DNA of 64,000 nt from Dyadobacter sandarakinus (GCF_016894445.1 NZ_CP056775.1:5327001-5391000), one strand, 5' to 3'; counted from the first letter of the stretch, positions 35,401 through 45,111 are shown. Notes: generated by a model not told the origin, from the sequence alone. A program made the numbers and translations.

Positions 35401-35430
35401 CAAATATATACATTCCAAAACGTATGTCAG
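35401..35430 (-). promoter_or_regulatory. Candidate Bacteroidota promoter for the DUF2157-like gene
   Basis: On the minus strand CTG-N19-TATATTTG: the -7 box matches TAnnTTTG exactly, the -33 box matches two of three bases, and the spacing is right. It lies about 75 bp upstream of the ATG at 35328 and downstream of the preceding gene's terminator. Confidence 0.4.
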
Positions 35431-35444
35431 TTCTTGCCTTAAAG

Positions 35445-35473
35445 CAAAAAAGTCCGGAGACTGGCTCCGGACT
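35445..35473 (-). terminator. Terminator of the HEAT/cytochrome c gene
   Basis: Perfect 9-bp stem AGTCCGGAG (35451-35459) with CTCCGGACT (35465-35473) and a 5-nt loop, followed on the minus strand by TTTTTGC. It is 14 bp beyond the stop of the gene ending at 35487. Confidence 0.8.
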
Positions 35474-35486
35474 GATGCTGTGTGGT

Positions 35487-38400
35487 TTATCTCTTTTTCT
35501 GATTGGAAAGGAATTCGACAACGTCTCGGATTTCCCGCTTGGTCATGATATTACCCATCGGTGGCATGCTGGATGGTACGTTCTCGCGTTTGGCAATGCG
35601 TGATGTGGCGATTTTGAGAGGTTCGGCTTCCGAGGTTTTCAGAACCAGCTCGTGTTCATTTTCCTGACTAAGGATACCCGCAGCGCTGGTACCATCCTTC
35701 AACGTCAGCATCACCATCCCGAACCCGGGCGAAAGGCGTGCGCTCGGCTCAATCAATGCCTGCAGAATCTGCTCACGCGAAAGTACATTGCCAATGTTGG
35801 ATAAGTTAGGACCCACTTCTCCGCCTTGTCCGCCAATGGAGTGACAGCGGACGCATTCTGCTGCTGAGCTCGTCATAAAGTACCTGCGGCCCACTTGTGC
35901 ATTGCCGCCGTACAGCGCATCCTGGTAGTCGGCAACCGTGGCACCGGCAGTCCGCAGGGGCGAAAGCCGGGCTATCAATGTACTTGATTTGGTAGAATCC
36001 ACAGCTTCTCCAAGATCGAGGGCGAGGCTTGGTGACAGCTTTTTAGCAGACAGCTCGTCAATCAGGTTACTGAAGATACCTTCTGTTTTGTCTACCGGAA
36101 TGCGGCCCAGTACTTTCAGCATCTGCTGCTGCTCTTTTACGCTGCCCTTCTCGAAAATCGCCTTGGAAATATCTTCCAGTGCTGATTTGGACATATTGAC
36201 ACTCCCTACCATACCCAATGCAGCAGTGCGCACATCCGCGTCGGAGTCGGTCATTCCTTTTTTCATTACCGTCTCCATGTCTGCATATTTCAGGTCCTTC
36301 AATGCAATCAGCATGGCTGCGCGTACTTTCGGATCTTTGCTGGAGTCCAGTATCTTGGAAAGTGCAGCGTTATTGTCGGCAATGTTCAGGCTGGTCAGCA
36401 GCTGGGCTGCTGCTATCAGTATGGCAGGATCACTGTCAGCAAGAAGTCCGCTGATAATAGGCTGAACTTTTGATTTCAACCTGGCAGGATCATGCTCAAG
36501 AGGCCCGCGGTACCGGCCGTCCACACGGTCCATCACGGACGGACTGGCCCAAGTACCCAATGTTGCCAGGGCTTCTGCACGAAGCTCCTTGTCAACATCG
36601 CCGCGCTGCGAAAACGCAATCAGGTTATCGATCTGCTCGTCGGTACCTACGCGCAGTGCAGCATTAATAGCGCGGCGGATGAGCGGCTCAGAGGTAAACC
36701 TTTTTTCTTTCAATACTGCTGCCAAAGCCGGCAATGCAGGCGTAATCGAAAGGTCATCATTGATGCCCCGCGCAGCCTCAGTTACAATGTACTCGTCTTT
36801 GTCCTGTAAGAAGAGGCTGATCTTTTCATTTTTCATTCTTCTCAAAACCAGTACTCCGGCCAGGCGCAATGATTTGTCGGAATTGCTGGCCAGTGCAGCA
36901 ATGGGTTCCACCTCTCCGATGCGCGACAATGCCAGCACGGCGGCGTGGCGCAGGTAGACATCTTCATCATGGTTGGCTTTCACCATATCCAGGAGCGGGT
37001 TTACGGCATCCTTGTAGCTGATGCGGCCCAGCGCCTGCGCGCTGTAAAACTGTACACGGGGATTTTTGCTCGACAACAAAGGGATAAGCAGCGGACCAGC
37101 CTCTGCAATGCGCGCGTCACCCAGCACTTTGACTGCCTGCGTAATGATTTCCTGATCCGAATCTTTCAGCAGGGTCATCAGCACATTGGCATAGGACTTA
37201 TCCTGACGGGCAAGCTGGCCCATTCCCCAGATACCATGGATACGTTCCAGCTGGTTGCCAGTTTGTGCAATGGCTTTACTCAGGACAGGAGCGCCTTTCG
37301 CACCGCGCGCTGCCAGTTCAAACTGCGCTTTCTGGCGAATGCGCATGTCTGCATTGGAAAGCAATGTCAGCAGCATGTCGTCGGTCTGCTTTTCGTAGTC
37401 AAGCTGCATGAGGCGCTTGGTGATTGCACGAACATCTTTAAGATCGTTTTTGGCATCGGTTACATCAAGCCGCCAAACGCGCCCATAATTTTTGGTGTCC
37501 CAGCCATTGATCCAGTCGGCAACATACAATGCACCGTCCGGCCCGAAGCGAATACCGGTAGGCAAAATGCCGGTCAGGATGTTTTCTTCTCCGTCCACGA
37601 CAAACGAGGCACCTTTTGGTTTCAGACCGAAAGACCAGATGGGCGAACGCGCAGGGTTCCCTACGAATTCAACCAGAAAAAACTTGTTTTTCCAGGCAGA
37701 GCCCAAAGCTGTACCCGGATTGTACTGCATACCGGTAGGACCATTGTGGAAGTTCTGGATAGGAGGAATGATGTAGGCTGCCTGACCTTCCCAGCGGGGT
37801 TTGAACAATTTTTCGTCCATCCACACCTTGTAGCTGTTGTTTTTCGGGTCGGTATATTTTCCGTACTGCCAGTTGGAACGCCAGCCAGCATCGGAGCCTT
37901 CCACCACGTGCACGAGCCTTTCACTCTCGCCGGGGTGGTCACCATCGTTGTCGGAGCTGATCAGGTTTCCGTACTCATCAAAAACAAACTCGTGGGTATT
38001 GCGGAGTCCGTGTGCGAATATCTCAAAGTCACTGCCATCCGGATTGGCGCGGGCGATGATGCCCGAGTTCGGATGTTCGTATTTCTTCCCGTCTGCGGTC
38101 GTGATATTGGCGCCGATGTCGCCAATGTTCCAGTATATTTTACCATCCGGACCTTCAATGGGATTGGACATGCCGTGACCACTGAATCCGATGTGCACAC
38201 CATAGCCGTGGCTGATGGAGGTTTTTTCGTCCAGTACGCCGTCACCATTGGTATCTTTCAAGCGCCATACATCCGGAGCAATAGTTACGAATGCATCGTG
38301 AGCCCGTATCAGCAAGCCTCCCGCTACATCGGTTACTTCATCAAAAAAGTCGTTCAGAATGCGCGTGGATACGTCGGCAATACCATCATTATCAGTGTCT

Positions 38401-38915
38401 TCAATGCGCCAGACCTCGTCCTTCTCGACGGCAAGGTCCTTCCAATCGTGCGAGCCGTCACCATTAAGGTCTTTAAGCCATGAATTTTCCGTGCTTTTTT
38501 CGGGAGCAAAGGTCTTATGTAAAAACTTGCGGCGGTCTTCCACGGTCTGCAATCCGATGGATTCGGTCATCCAGTTCTGATGTCCGCGGATGTCAAATTC
38601 AGAATTTTTCTGGCGGTTTGTCCGGTTGAGGTACACACGTCCCTGATCGTCCATGGCAATTGCTACGGGGTCGGGGGCCAGGGAGTCGGATGCCCAAAGG
38701 TCGAGTTTGAGGCCATCAGCGAGTTTTACAACGGTTTTCTCACGAATTTCTTTGGCGCGGGCTTTACCGGTTGCTGCATCTTCCCGCACGACCAGGGCGG
38801 TGCTGTTGGTCTTGCTCGTGGGCCCGGATGGTGCCATTTTCATACAGGATACTACTGCGATAGCGGTAGTACCCAAAAGGAAAAAGGGATTTTTAAGTAG
38901 TTTTTTGGAACGCAT
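35487..38915 (-). CDS. Large lipoprotein: membrane-bound-dehydrogenase-type propeller, HEAT repeats, cytochrome c
   Basis: 1142 aa. The lipobox AVVSC is at residues 20-24. Residues about 50-480 resemble the sugar-dehydrogenase-like propeller of PVC-type membrane-bound dehydrogenases, with Asp-rich calcium-like loops (DTDNDGIADV, DTNGDGVLDE). Residues about 490-970 are HEAT-like repeats (DADVRTAALGMVG, DPKVRAAMLIALKDL). The C terminus is a class I cytochrome c: Cys1021, Cys1024 and His1025 in CVRCH, then GPNLSNIG, with a Met-rich segment (SMPPMGNIMTKRE) supplying the likely axial ligand. It is probably a periplasmic electron-donating dehydrogenase; the substrate is unknown. Confidence 0.88.
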   Translation of the reverse strand: MRSKKLLKNPFFLLGTTAIAVVSCMKMAPSGPTSKTNSTALVVREDAATGKARAKEIREKTVVKLADGLKLDLWASDSLAPDPVAIAMDDQGRVYLNRTNRQKNSEFDIRGHQNWMTESIGLQTVEDRRKFLHKTFAPEKSTENSWLKDLNGDGSHDWKDLAVEKDEVWRIEDTDNDGIADVSTRILNDFFDEVTDVAGGLLIRAHDAFVTIAPDVWRLKDTNGDGVLDEKTSISHGYGVHIGFSGHGMSNPIEGPDGKIYWNIGDIGANITTADGKKYEHPNSGIIARANPDGSDFEIFAHGLRNTHEFVFDEYGNLISSDNDGDHPGESERLVHVVEGSDAGWRSNWQYGKYTDPKNNSYKVWMDEKLFKPRWEGQAAYIIPPIQNFHNGPTGMQYNPGTALGSAWKNKFFLVEFVGNPARSPIWSFGLKPKGASFVVDGEENILTGILPTGIRFGPDGALYVADWINGWDTKNYGRVWRLDVTDAKNDLKDVRAITKRLMQLDYEKQTDDMLLTLLSNADMRIRQKAQFELAARGAKGAPVLSKAIAQTGNQLERIHGIWGMGQLARQDKSYANVLMTLLKDSDQEIITQAVKVLGDARIAEAGPLLIPLLSSKNPRVQFYSAQALGRISYKDAVNPLLDMVKANHDEDVYLRHAAVLALSRIGEVEPIAALASNSDKSLRLAGVLVLRRMKNEKISLFLQDKDEYIVTEAARGINDDLSITPALPALAAVLKEKRFTSEPLIRRAINAALRVGTDEQIDNLIAFSQRGDVDKELRAEALATLGTWASPSVMDRVDGRYRGPLEHDPARLKSKVQPIISGLLADSDPAILIAAAQLLTSLNIADNNAALSKILDSSKDPKVRAAMLIALKDLKYADMETVMKKGMTDSDADVRTAALGMVGSVNMSKSALEDISKAIFEKGSVKEQQQMLKVLGRIPVDKTEGIFSNLIDELSAKKLSPSLALDLGEAVDSTKSSTLIARLSPLRTAGATVADYQDALYGGNAQVGRRYFMTSSAAECVRCHSIGGQGGEVGPNLSNIGNVLSREQILQALIEPSARLSPGFGMVMLTLKDGTSAAGILSQENEHELVLKTSEAEPLKIATSRIAKRENVPSSMPPMGNIMTKREIRDVVEFLSNQKKR

Positions 38916-39007
38916 TGAAAGTAATTTGATGCTAAGGGATTAGTAATTCCTTATTATAGGTTTGGTAAATAAATAATTGAGGGAATGTTATGGCAGGCTC
39001 TTATGCA

Positions 39008-39571
39008 TTAGCTGGGGTTTTTTGAAAACAGCTGTTCTACTGTAATTTCAAAATCCGGAACTATGGGTGCTGCAGAACAGGTATCAGAATCTGTACAAAT
39101 CTTGACATTCTTACGAGATGTATAAACATATACTACCTCATTTTCAGGGTAGATGTGCCAAACTACACGCACTGCCGCTAAAAAGTACTCCGCCAGCTTT
39201 TCCTCAACCTGCTCGGCATCATCATTGGGGGAGATTACTTCAATAACAAATTCAGGTATAGGCTCCTGATTTGAACTTTCGGAATTGTCAATCTGAGTAC
39301 CGCTGAAAAAAGCCAGGTCCGGTCTTCGCAATTGGATGCCGGTAAGCATTACATCCTGCTCCATAATCAAAGCAGCACCTTTTGAAAAAGAAGAAGTTCG
39401 AAAAAACAGTTGCTGCAATTTTCTGATAAGAAACAGGTGTTTTTTCTTCATTTTCTCAAATCTGATAATTTCTCCGTCATTCCATTCATATTTGAATCCG
39501 TCAAGCGGCTCCCATTGAAGGAATGCTTCAAGAGAACCTGGTAATACCGATGATGGGGAACGAAGTATCAT
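39008..39571 (-). CDS. Uma2-family PD-(D/E)XK nuclease-like protein
   Basis: 187 aa. The PD-(D/E)XK core is visible as RRPDLAFF, then PEFVIEVISPND, with KLAEYF after it, as in Uma2/DUF820 proteins. These are common and often multicopy in Cytophagales and cyanobacteria; some are suspected transposon-derived nucleases. It stands alone, with no partner toxin, antitoxin or restriction gene. Upstream (39572-39868) I see no gene, only a 15-nt palindrome at 39633-39647 of unknown meaning. Confidence 0.85.
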   Translation of the reverse strand: MILRSPSSVLPGSLEAFLQWEPLDGFKYEWNDGEIIRFEKMKKKHLFLIRKLQQLFFRTSSFSKGAALIMEQDVMLTGIQLRRPDLAFFSGTQIDNSESSNQEPIPEFVIEVISPNDDAEQVEEKLAEYFLAAVRVVWHIYPENEVVYVYTSRKNVKICTDSDTCSAAPIVPDFEITVEQLFSKNPS

Positions 39572-39868
39572 AATTGAGTTTTACTGTCTCTGGTAAACTT
39601 ACTAAAAGGAAAGCTATTTTGCCACTCCGGCAAGCTGCCGGGCAGCTGATACTTGCAGGAAGCTGTGCGGCTACCTTCCATGTTGATTGCTCCTGTGATA
39701 GCATTGGTAGGGAAGCTCCCCTTAAACAGGCCCTTTTCCCTCATCCTATGCAACTCCGCATGGCCGCTTTTCGTATTTGAAAGTTAGGCAATATGCTTTT
39801 AATTTCTCAGTGGTACGGATTTTTGCTAAAATGCACATCGAACTTACTACCAAACATCCACAATCTGA

Positions 39869-41173
39869 ATGGCCTTACAGGTACTTATTACACTCGTTCT
39901 CGTTCTTCTCAATGGTTTTTTTGTTGCTGCCGAATTTGCAATCGTTAAAATCAGGGCATCACAGCTGGAACAAAAGGCACAGGAGGGCAACAAAATGGCC
40001 ATACTTTCCAAGCAGATTGTCTCAAACCTGGACGGATATCTGGCAGCTACCCAGTTTGGTATCACACTGGCCAGCTTAGGGCTCGGCTGGATCGGTGAGC
40101 CGGTCGTTTCCAAAATACTGATTAGTGGCATGGAGCTGGTAGGCATCAGCCTGGACCCCGAACTTGCACACCAGATTGCATTGCCCACTGCATTTGCCAT
40201 TATCACGGTTTTACACATTGTCTTTGGAGAACTGGCTCCCAAATCCATTGCAATCCAGCGGCCTGAATCGACTACACTCGCCTTATCCTATCCCCTGCAC
40301 GGATTTTTCCTGGTGTTCCGGCCAGTGGTTTGGCTGCTTAACGGCATAGCTAATGTGATCCTGAAAACCATCGGTATCACACCTTCGCACGGCAGCGAAG
40401 TGCATAGCAGCGACGAGCTCAGGTACCTTGTACAGCAGCAAAAGGAAAGCGGAATGATTGAGGCGGCGGATTATGATTTGATCAAAAACGCATTCAACTT
40501 TTCGGAGCGCCTTGCCCGGCAGATCATGATCCCGCGCCCGCAGATTGTAGGGATTGATATCAATGATTTTAATGAAACCAAGCTTGAAAAGATCATCGAG
40601 GAAGGGTACTCACGCATTCCGGTCTATGAGGATACGCTGGACCAGATTGTGGGTGTGCTGCATTTAAAGGATCTTTTACTTAAAATGCGGCAGGGGAAAG
40701 AGATCAAATTGCAGGAATTGGTCAGGCCTATTTCCACCGTGCACGCATCCAAACCCATTGGTGCATTGCTGCGCGACTTTCAGCTGAGCCGCCAGCAAAT
40801 GGCCGTGATCGTGGATGAATATGGCGGTGTAGACGGTATTGTGACGATGGAAGACATTCTGGAAGAGCTCGTAGGAGAAATCCAGGATGAGTACGACAAT
40901 GAAGTACCCGTCATCAAAAATGAGGGTGATAAAACCTACACGGTTCTGGGTTCAGCCTCCATCACCGACCTTAACGACCGCCTGCCGCACGACATTGAAA
41001 AAGCCGAAGAATATGAAACACTGGCCGGATATCTCATCTGGAAGTTCGGACGTATCCCTGCTGTTGGAGAAAAGCTGAAAACCAAACACTACGAGTTTAC
41101 CATTCTCAAAAGACAGCGTAGTACCATCACGCAAGTGAAGATTGCCGCGATCGAGTCGCCGGGTATTTTCTGA
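39869..41173 (+). CDS. CNNM/CorC-family membrane protein with CBS pair (hemolysin-like)
   Basis: 434 aa. Residues about 1-195 are a DUF21/CNNM transmembrane domain (LLNGFFVAAEFAIVKIRAS, GLGWIGEPV, GELAPKSIAIQ). Then comes a tandem CBS pair (about 210-335: IMIPRPQIVGIDI, YSRIPVYEDTLDQIVGVLHLKDLL, MAVIVDEYGGVDGIVTMEDILEELVGEI) and a C-terminal CorC_HlyC domain. Family members act in Mg2+ or Co2+ export or homeostasis at the inner membrane; the hemolysin name is historical. Its stop codon abuts the stop of the convergent beta-helix gene with no gap. Confidence 0.93.
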   Translation: MALQVLITLVLVLLNGFFVAAEFAIVKIRASQLEQKAQEGNKMAILSKQIVSNLDGYLAATQFGITLASLGLGWIGEPVVSKILISGMELVGISLDPELAHQIALPTAFAIITVLHIVFGELAPKSIAIQRPESTTLALSYPLHGFFLVFRPVVWLLNGIANVILKTIGITPSHGSEVHSSDELRYLVQQQKESGMIEAADYDLIKNAFNFSERLARQIMIPRPQIVGIDINDFNETKLEKIIEEGYSRIPVYEDTLDQIVGVLHLKDLLLKMRQGKEIKLQELVRPISTVHASKPIGALLRDFQLSRQQMAVIVDEYGGVDGIVTMEDILEELVGEIQDEYDNEVPVIKNEGDKTYTVLGSASITDLNDRLPHDIEKAEEYETLAGYLIWKFGRIPAVGEKLKTKHYEFTILKRQRSTITQVKIAAIESPGIF

Positions 41174-43522
41174 TTATTTTAGGTTGAGCGTCAGCCGGAT
41201 CTTCTGCTGGTTGCGCATTACTTCCACCTCCATACGGCCCGTCCAGTTAATTTGCTGGCGAATACCCTCGAGCCTGACAATGTTATCCGCCTTTTCCTGA
41301 TTGGCGGTTATGATTACATCATTGTTCTGCAATCCGCTGGCGGACAAAAGGCTTTGTGCAGGAACGTCCATGACTACAATGCCTTTCTCATCGGGCAACC
41401 CGAATGCCGAACGGTCGCCAAGGCCCTGCACATTCCTGATTTTGACGCCCAGCCACGTCATTTCGTGCATGTTCTTTTCCAGCTCCGCATTGAGCAGTAC
41501 TGGGTATTGCACCTTCGCGGCAATCTTCTTTAAGCTTTCAATGCGTGTTCCGAAATCATTCATCGGGAAATTCTGAAAGCCTGTGGTCAATGCGGGGCTG
41601 CCCTGCCTGACCTGGTAATTTCCATGCTCAGAATCCATAAAGCCGGCATCGCCTGCTATGCTATGGCTGTCGGTACCATTCAGTTGCGCAGCTTTCAGGT
41701 CATTTTCATTGGGAAAAAGATTATAATCTACCTCTTTGCCCCATTGTTTTACCAAAATGGGAAAGTACGGACGCATCAAAATGTTCTTCCTGAATATATC
41801 GCCGCTTTTGTTAAACCATACATGCGGATGGAAAGAGTTGTTAATCAGGATGTTGTTTTCTGCTGTCCTGTAAAAACCCTCCCGGAATTTCAGTCCGCCG
41901 CTGAGTAATACATTGTTATAGATGTGGTAATTACTGCTTCCATCGTCCAGGTCAATGTCCCAGCCGTGATCGCAGCGAAACCGGTTGTTGCGGATTATGA
42001 CCGTTTTTTGTGCATCGAGCAGGATCAGCTCAGGATGCAGGGCAGTGAGGCTGTCCATGGTCTTACGGTCGGGATGCCAGAACCGGTCGCGGCCCCAGGA
42101 GTTGAATGCGCCATGATCACCCGTTTCAAGTACCGTGTCGAACACGTCATTGTTTTCAATAACATGCCCGCCCCACGCTCCGTCACCAATGTTAATGCCG
42201 GCTCTGGGCACGCGGTAGATTGTATTGTGGCTCACCCGGATTTCCGAAGCCATTTCGATCTGCACGCCTGTACATTGTTTTTCTACACGCCCGATGTCGT
42301 GGATCAGGTTGTCCCGGGCGAAGCATTGGAGCGGGTAGTGGTCATTTTTAGGGCCGGGCGTTCTATCTATCTGATCAACCGGAATAAATTGCTCGTACCC
42401 GAATGCGGGTGATCGCACCGCTGAGCTGTCGCCTACAAAGCAAATTGCACTTGACCCGATCTGGTAAATGTGTGACCCTATGATGCCCGACTTTTTATTT
42501 TTACCGGTAAACATCACCGCATTCCCGCCCAGGTTTGTCAGGGCCGCATTTTTTACCAGGCAGTTTTCTGTATTTTCCAAAACGATTGCACCCCCGCGGT
42601 AAATCATCCAGTCACTGCGCAGGAGTGGTTCATAATGCTCCATGATCGTCCGCTTGGTATGCATAAACTGTAAACCGGCAAGCGTAACATTTCTGACGGG
42701 CTGTGTGGTGGTGCCTCTGAGCTCGGCAAGGTGTTTCAGGTCTGATCTTTCAATGACAGCTTTGTTAAGGTCGGTTCCGGGTTCCGGGATCAGGTAGAGG
42801 ATTTTTTTCTTTTGATCAAAAAACCACTCTCCGGCCGCATTCAGTTCTTCAAAAATATTTTCTACAAAGCGCTCCTTCGGGTGCATCGGCGAGGGACGAT
42901 TGTTTTGCCAGCCACCTTCCAGCTCCGGTGTACCATTCGTAATGCTTTTGATTTTGTAATGAAAGCTGCCCCATTCTCCCGAGTGCAGGGCATGTACGTA
43001 CCCACCGGCTGGGCTTTTCCACCTGCTGGTAATTGCCGGCGATAGTGCATCCGCAGCAGTACCGTTGAAAACCCTCGCGGTACTGTCATAATCGGGATAG
43101 CGTGCCAGGTGCTGCTGTTTTCCGTTTACAAACAGCATTTCAAATGCATCCGCTTCGACTTGGGCCATCCAGATCGGCCCGCTGAATTGTTTCCATATCG
43201 CAGTAATGCGTTTGCCGGCACTCAGTACCACCTTTTCATTCTGGTAATTACGAATCGTGACGACTTTGGAGTGCGTCACCTCAGGTGTGATGACGAGGGG
43301 TTCATTAAGGTAGTAAGTTCCCTGCCTGATTTGTATGGTAACGTTTGCAGACTTACGCACGCGCACTCTGGCAAGTGCTGCGGCAAGTGTTTTCAAAGGT
43401 GCCGATAGGGTACCGGCATTGGCATCATTACCCGAAGTCGCTACATAAATATCCTGGCCCGGCGCATTAAAACCGCAGAGCATCAAGGTTGTTGCCAGCG
43501 TAAGCAGGTGTTTGAAATACAT
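41174..43522 (-). CDS. Exported right-handed beta-helix protein with C-terminal PDZ domain
   Basis: 782 aa from the ATG at 43522. A longer frame starts at 43696, but its first 58 residues overlap the next gene and the signal peptide (YFKHLLTLATTLMLCGFNAPG) begins only at the internal Met. IYVATSGNDANAGTLSAPLKTL is the usual entry to pectate-lyase-like helices. Parallel beta-helix repeats run from about residue 250 to 590 (VIENNDVFDTV, VIIRNNRFRCDHGWDIDLDDG). The last 90 residues are PDZ-like (GIVVMDVPAQSLLSASGLQNNDVI). It probably binds or cleaves an acidic polysaccharide outside the cytoplasm; the lyase/hydrolase type is not resolved. Confidence 0.85.
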   Translation of the reverse strand: MYFKHLLTLATTLMLCGFNAPGQDIYVATSGNDANAGTLSAPLKTLAAALARVRVRKSANVTIQIRQGTYYLNEPLVITPEVTHSKVVTIRNYQNEKVVLSAGKRITAIWKQFSGPIWMAQVEADAFEMLFVNGKQQHLARYPDYDSTARVFNGTAADALSPAITSRWKSPAGGYVHALHSGEWGSFHYKIKSITNGTPELEGGWQNNRPSPMHPKERFVENIFEELNAAGEWFFDQKKKILYLIPEPGTDLNKAVIERSDLKHLAELRGTTTQPVRNVTLAGLQFMHTKRTIMEHYEPLLRSDWMIYRGGAIVLENTENCLVKNAALTNLGGNAVMFTGKNKKSGIIGSHIYQIGSSAICFVGDSSAVRSPAFGYEQFIPVDQIDRTPGPKNDHYPLQCFARDNLIHDIGRVEKQCTGVQIEMASEIRVSHNTIYRVPRAGINIGDGAWGGHVIENNDVFDTVLETGDHGAFNSWGRDRFWHPDRKTMDSLTALHPELILLDAQKTVIIRNNRFRCDHGWDIDLDDGSSNYHIYNNVLLSGGLKFREGFYRTAENNILINNSFHPHVWFNKSGDIFRKNILMRPYFPILVKQWGKEVDYNLFPNENDLKAAQLNGTDSHSIAGDAGFMDSEHGNYQVRQGSPALTTGFQNFPMNDFGTRIESLKKIAAKVQYPVLLNAELEKNMHEMTWLGVKIRNVQGLGDRSAFGLPDEKGIVVMDVPAQSLLSASGLQNNDVIITANQEKADNIVRLEGIRQQINWTGRMEVEVMRNQQKIRLTLNLK

Positions 43523-43544
43523 ATCGCCGGTCGTAGGATGCCTC

Positions 43545-44234
43545 TCAGGCGTTGTTGTAAAGCTTAAGTATGGTCTGGCGCATTTTACTTCCGGTTGCTC
43601 CCAATGTAAATGCAATTGCCTCGGCCATGTCCGCTGCCGGGATCCATTTGGAAAAATCTGCATCCGGCATGGCGCTGCGATTGTCCGGCGTATCAATGAT
43701 GCTCGGCACGATTACCGTAGCTGTAATGTCATGCTCTTCTCCCGTAGCATTGATCATTTCAGCTGTCTGGAAAAGCAGCGATTTGGAAAGAGCGTAAGCA
43801 AAGCTCGAAGCTCCCTGCTCTGCTACGATTGCAGGGCGTGCTCCAACCAGGACAAACTGCCCTCCGCCACTCGCTTTGAAATGTTCGAACAGTGGTTTGA
43901 TAAGGTGAAATGCTGTGAAGAAATTGATGTTCAGCATGCTGGTAATATCCTCATCGGTAGTATCTTCCAGCTTGCCGGCAGCGTATCCGCCCGCCAGAAA
44001 AACACCTGCGTGAATCGTGCCAGCCGCAGCAATTGCAGCTGCCGCAAAATTGCCGGCCTCTGCAACTGACGTAAGGTCGGCAGGGTAGGTGTGCATGTTT
44101 TTTTGTCCTGCAAAAATACTTTCCCTGCCGGAACGAAGACTTACATGCAGTCCGTAGTCCAACCCCAAAAGTTTACTGACGACTGCCTGACCAAGATTGC
44201 CCGATGCGCCGGTGAGCAGGATCTGCTTTTGCAT
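43545..44234 (-). CDS. Short-chain dehydrogenase/reductase
   Basis: 229 aa from the ATG at 44234. An upstream start at 44294 would add 20 residues overlapping galU, while MQKQILLTGASGNLGQAVV is a normal SDR start 4 bp after the galU stop. The TGASGNLG cofactor motif is near residues 8-15 and the Tyr/Lys dyad is in FAYALSKS. The substrate is unknown. It is co-directional with galU and the beta-helix gene (22 bp), suggesting one unit. Confidence 0.85.
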   Translation of the reverse strand: MQKQILLTGASGNLGQAVVSKLLGLDYGLHVSLRSGRESIFAGQKNMHTYPADLTSVAEAGNFAAAAIAAAGTIHAGVFLAGGYAAGKLEDTTDEDITSMLNINFFTAFHLIKPLFEHFKASGGGQFVLVGARPAIVAEQGASSFAYALSKSLLFQTAEMINATGEEHDITATVIVPSIIDTPDNRSAMPDADFSKWIPAADMAEAIAFTLGATGSKMRQTILKLYNNA

Positions 44235-44238
44235 GATG

Positions 44239-45111
44239 TCAATGGTTTGTATTGGCAAGCAGTTCGTCCAGGAACTGCCGGAATGGTACGGCAAATTCTT
44301 TTCTCTTTAATGCAAATTCTACGGTCGTTTTCAGGTAATCGAGCTTGTCGCCGATATCATGACGTTTGCCTTCAATATGGTGGGCGTAAATGTTTTCTCT
44401 TTTTAAAAGCAGCAAAAGAGAGTCAGTCAGCTGGATCTCATTGTTTTTGCCCTTGGGTGTCTGCTCAATGGTGCTGAATATTTCCGGCGTAAGTACATAT
44501 CGCCCTGCGATCGCAAGGTTGGACGGTGCCAGGTCAATCGCTGGTTTTTCCACAAGCGTACTCAGCTCCATAATCGAGTCGCTGAGTGCGTTGCCACCCA
44601 CAATTCCGTAGCGGTTAACCTTATCGGCAGGTACCTGCTCAACGGCAATCACCGACCCGCCATATTGCTCATAAGTATCCATGAGCTGCTGCGTGACAGG
44701 GATCACGGAATCCATGATCGTATCCCCCAGCAGGACGGCAAATGGTTCGTTGCCCACATGGTGGCGCGCATAGTAAATGGCATCTCCCAGCCCATTTGCC
44801 TCTTTCTGGCGCACAAAATGCACATTGGCCATATCAGCAAGCCGCCGCATTTCATTAAACCACATCAGATCTTCCTTTTCTTCCAGCCGGCTTTCCAGCT
44901 CCACATTCCGGTCAAAGTGGTCCTCGATCGCTCGTTTTCCCTTTCCGGAAATAATAAGAATATCTTCAATGCCCGAGTCGACAGCTTCCTGTACCACATA
45001 CTGAATGGTGGGAATGTCGATGATGGGGAGCATTTCTTTGGGCATTGACTTGGTAGCGGGCAAAAAGCGGGTTCCTAGTCCTGCTGCGGGTATTACGGCT
45101 TTACGAATCAT
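44239..45111 (-). CDS. galU: UTP-glucose-1-phosphate uridylyltransferase
   Basis: 290 aa, the usual bacterial GalU length. The nucleotidyltransferase signature AAGLGTRFLPATKSMPKEML begins at residue 9, followed by ILIISGKGKRAIEDHFD, FVRQKEANGLGDAIYYA and VLLGDTIMD. It makes UDP-glucose from glucose-1-P and UTP in the cytoplasm. It may serve the exopolysaccharide genes in the same window. The gene upstream is a glucuronokinase homologue, so it or a relaxed-specificity form could also act on glucuronate-1-P (inference). Confidence 0.95.
   Translation of the reverse strand: MIRKAVIPAAGLGTRFLPATKSMPKEMLPIIDIPTIQYVVQEAVDSGIEDILIISGKGKRAIEDHFDRNVELESRLEEKEDLMWFNEMRRLADMANVHFVRQKEANGLGDAIYYARHHVGNEPFAVLLGDTIMDSVIPVTQQLMDTYEQYGGSVIAVEQVPADKVNRYGIVGGNALSDSIMELSTLVEKPAIDLAPSNLAIAGRYVLTPEIFSTIEQTPKGKNNEIQLTDSLLLLLKRENIYAHHIEGKRHDIGDKLDYLKTTVEFALKRKEFAVPFRQFLDELLANTNH

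Noticed and set aside
36945..38483. A 512-codon open frame antisense to the HEAT/cytochrome c gene
   Set aside because: It mirrors the codon structure of the real gene on the other strand, has no recognisable domain, and the opposite strand has clear lipobox, HEAT and CVRCH features.
39008..39571. Uma2 gene as part of a defence or mobile element
   Set aside because: It stands alone with no transposase, restriction, toxin or integrase gene and no flanking repeats.
39633..39647. 15-nt palindrome upstream of the Uma2 gene as a terminator
   Set aside because: The stem is perfect but no T-run follows on either strand and no gene ends there, so its meaning is unknown.
43523..43696. N-terminal extension of the beta-helix protein
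   Set aside because: The extra 58 residues overlap the SDR gene and precede the real signal peptide, so the start was moved to 43522.
43512..44069. A 185-codon plus-strand frame over the SDR gene
   Set aside because: The SDR on the other strand has intact cofactor and catalytic motifs; this frame is a shadow.
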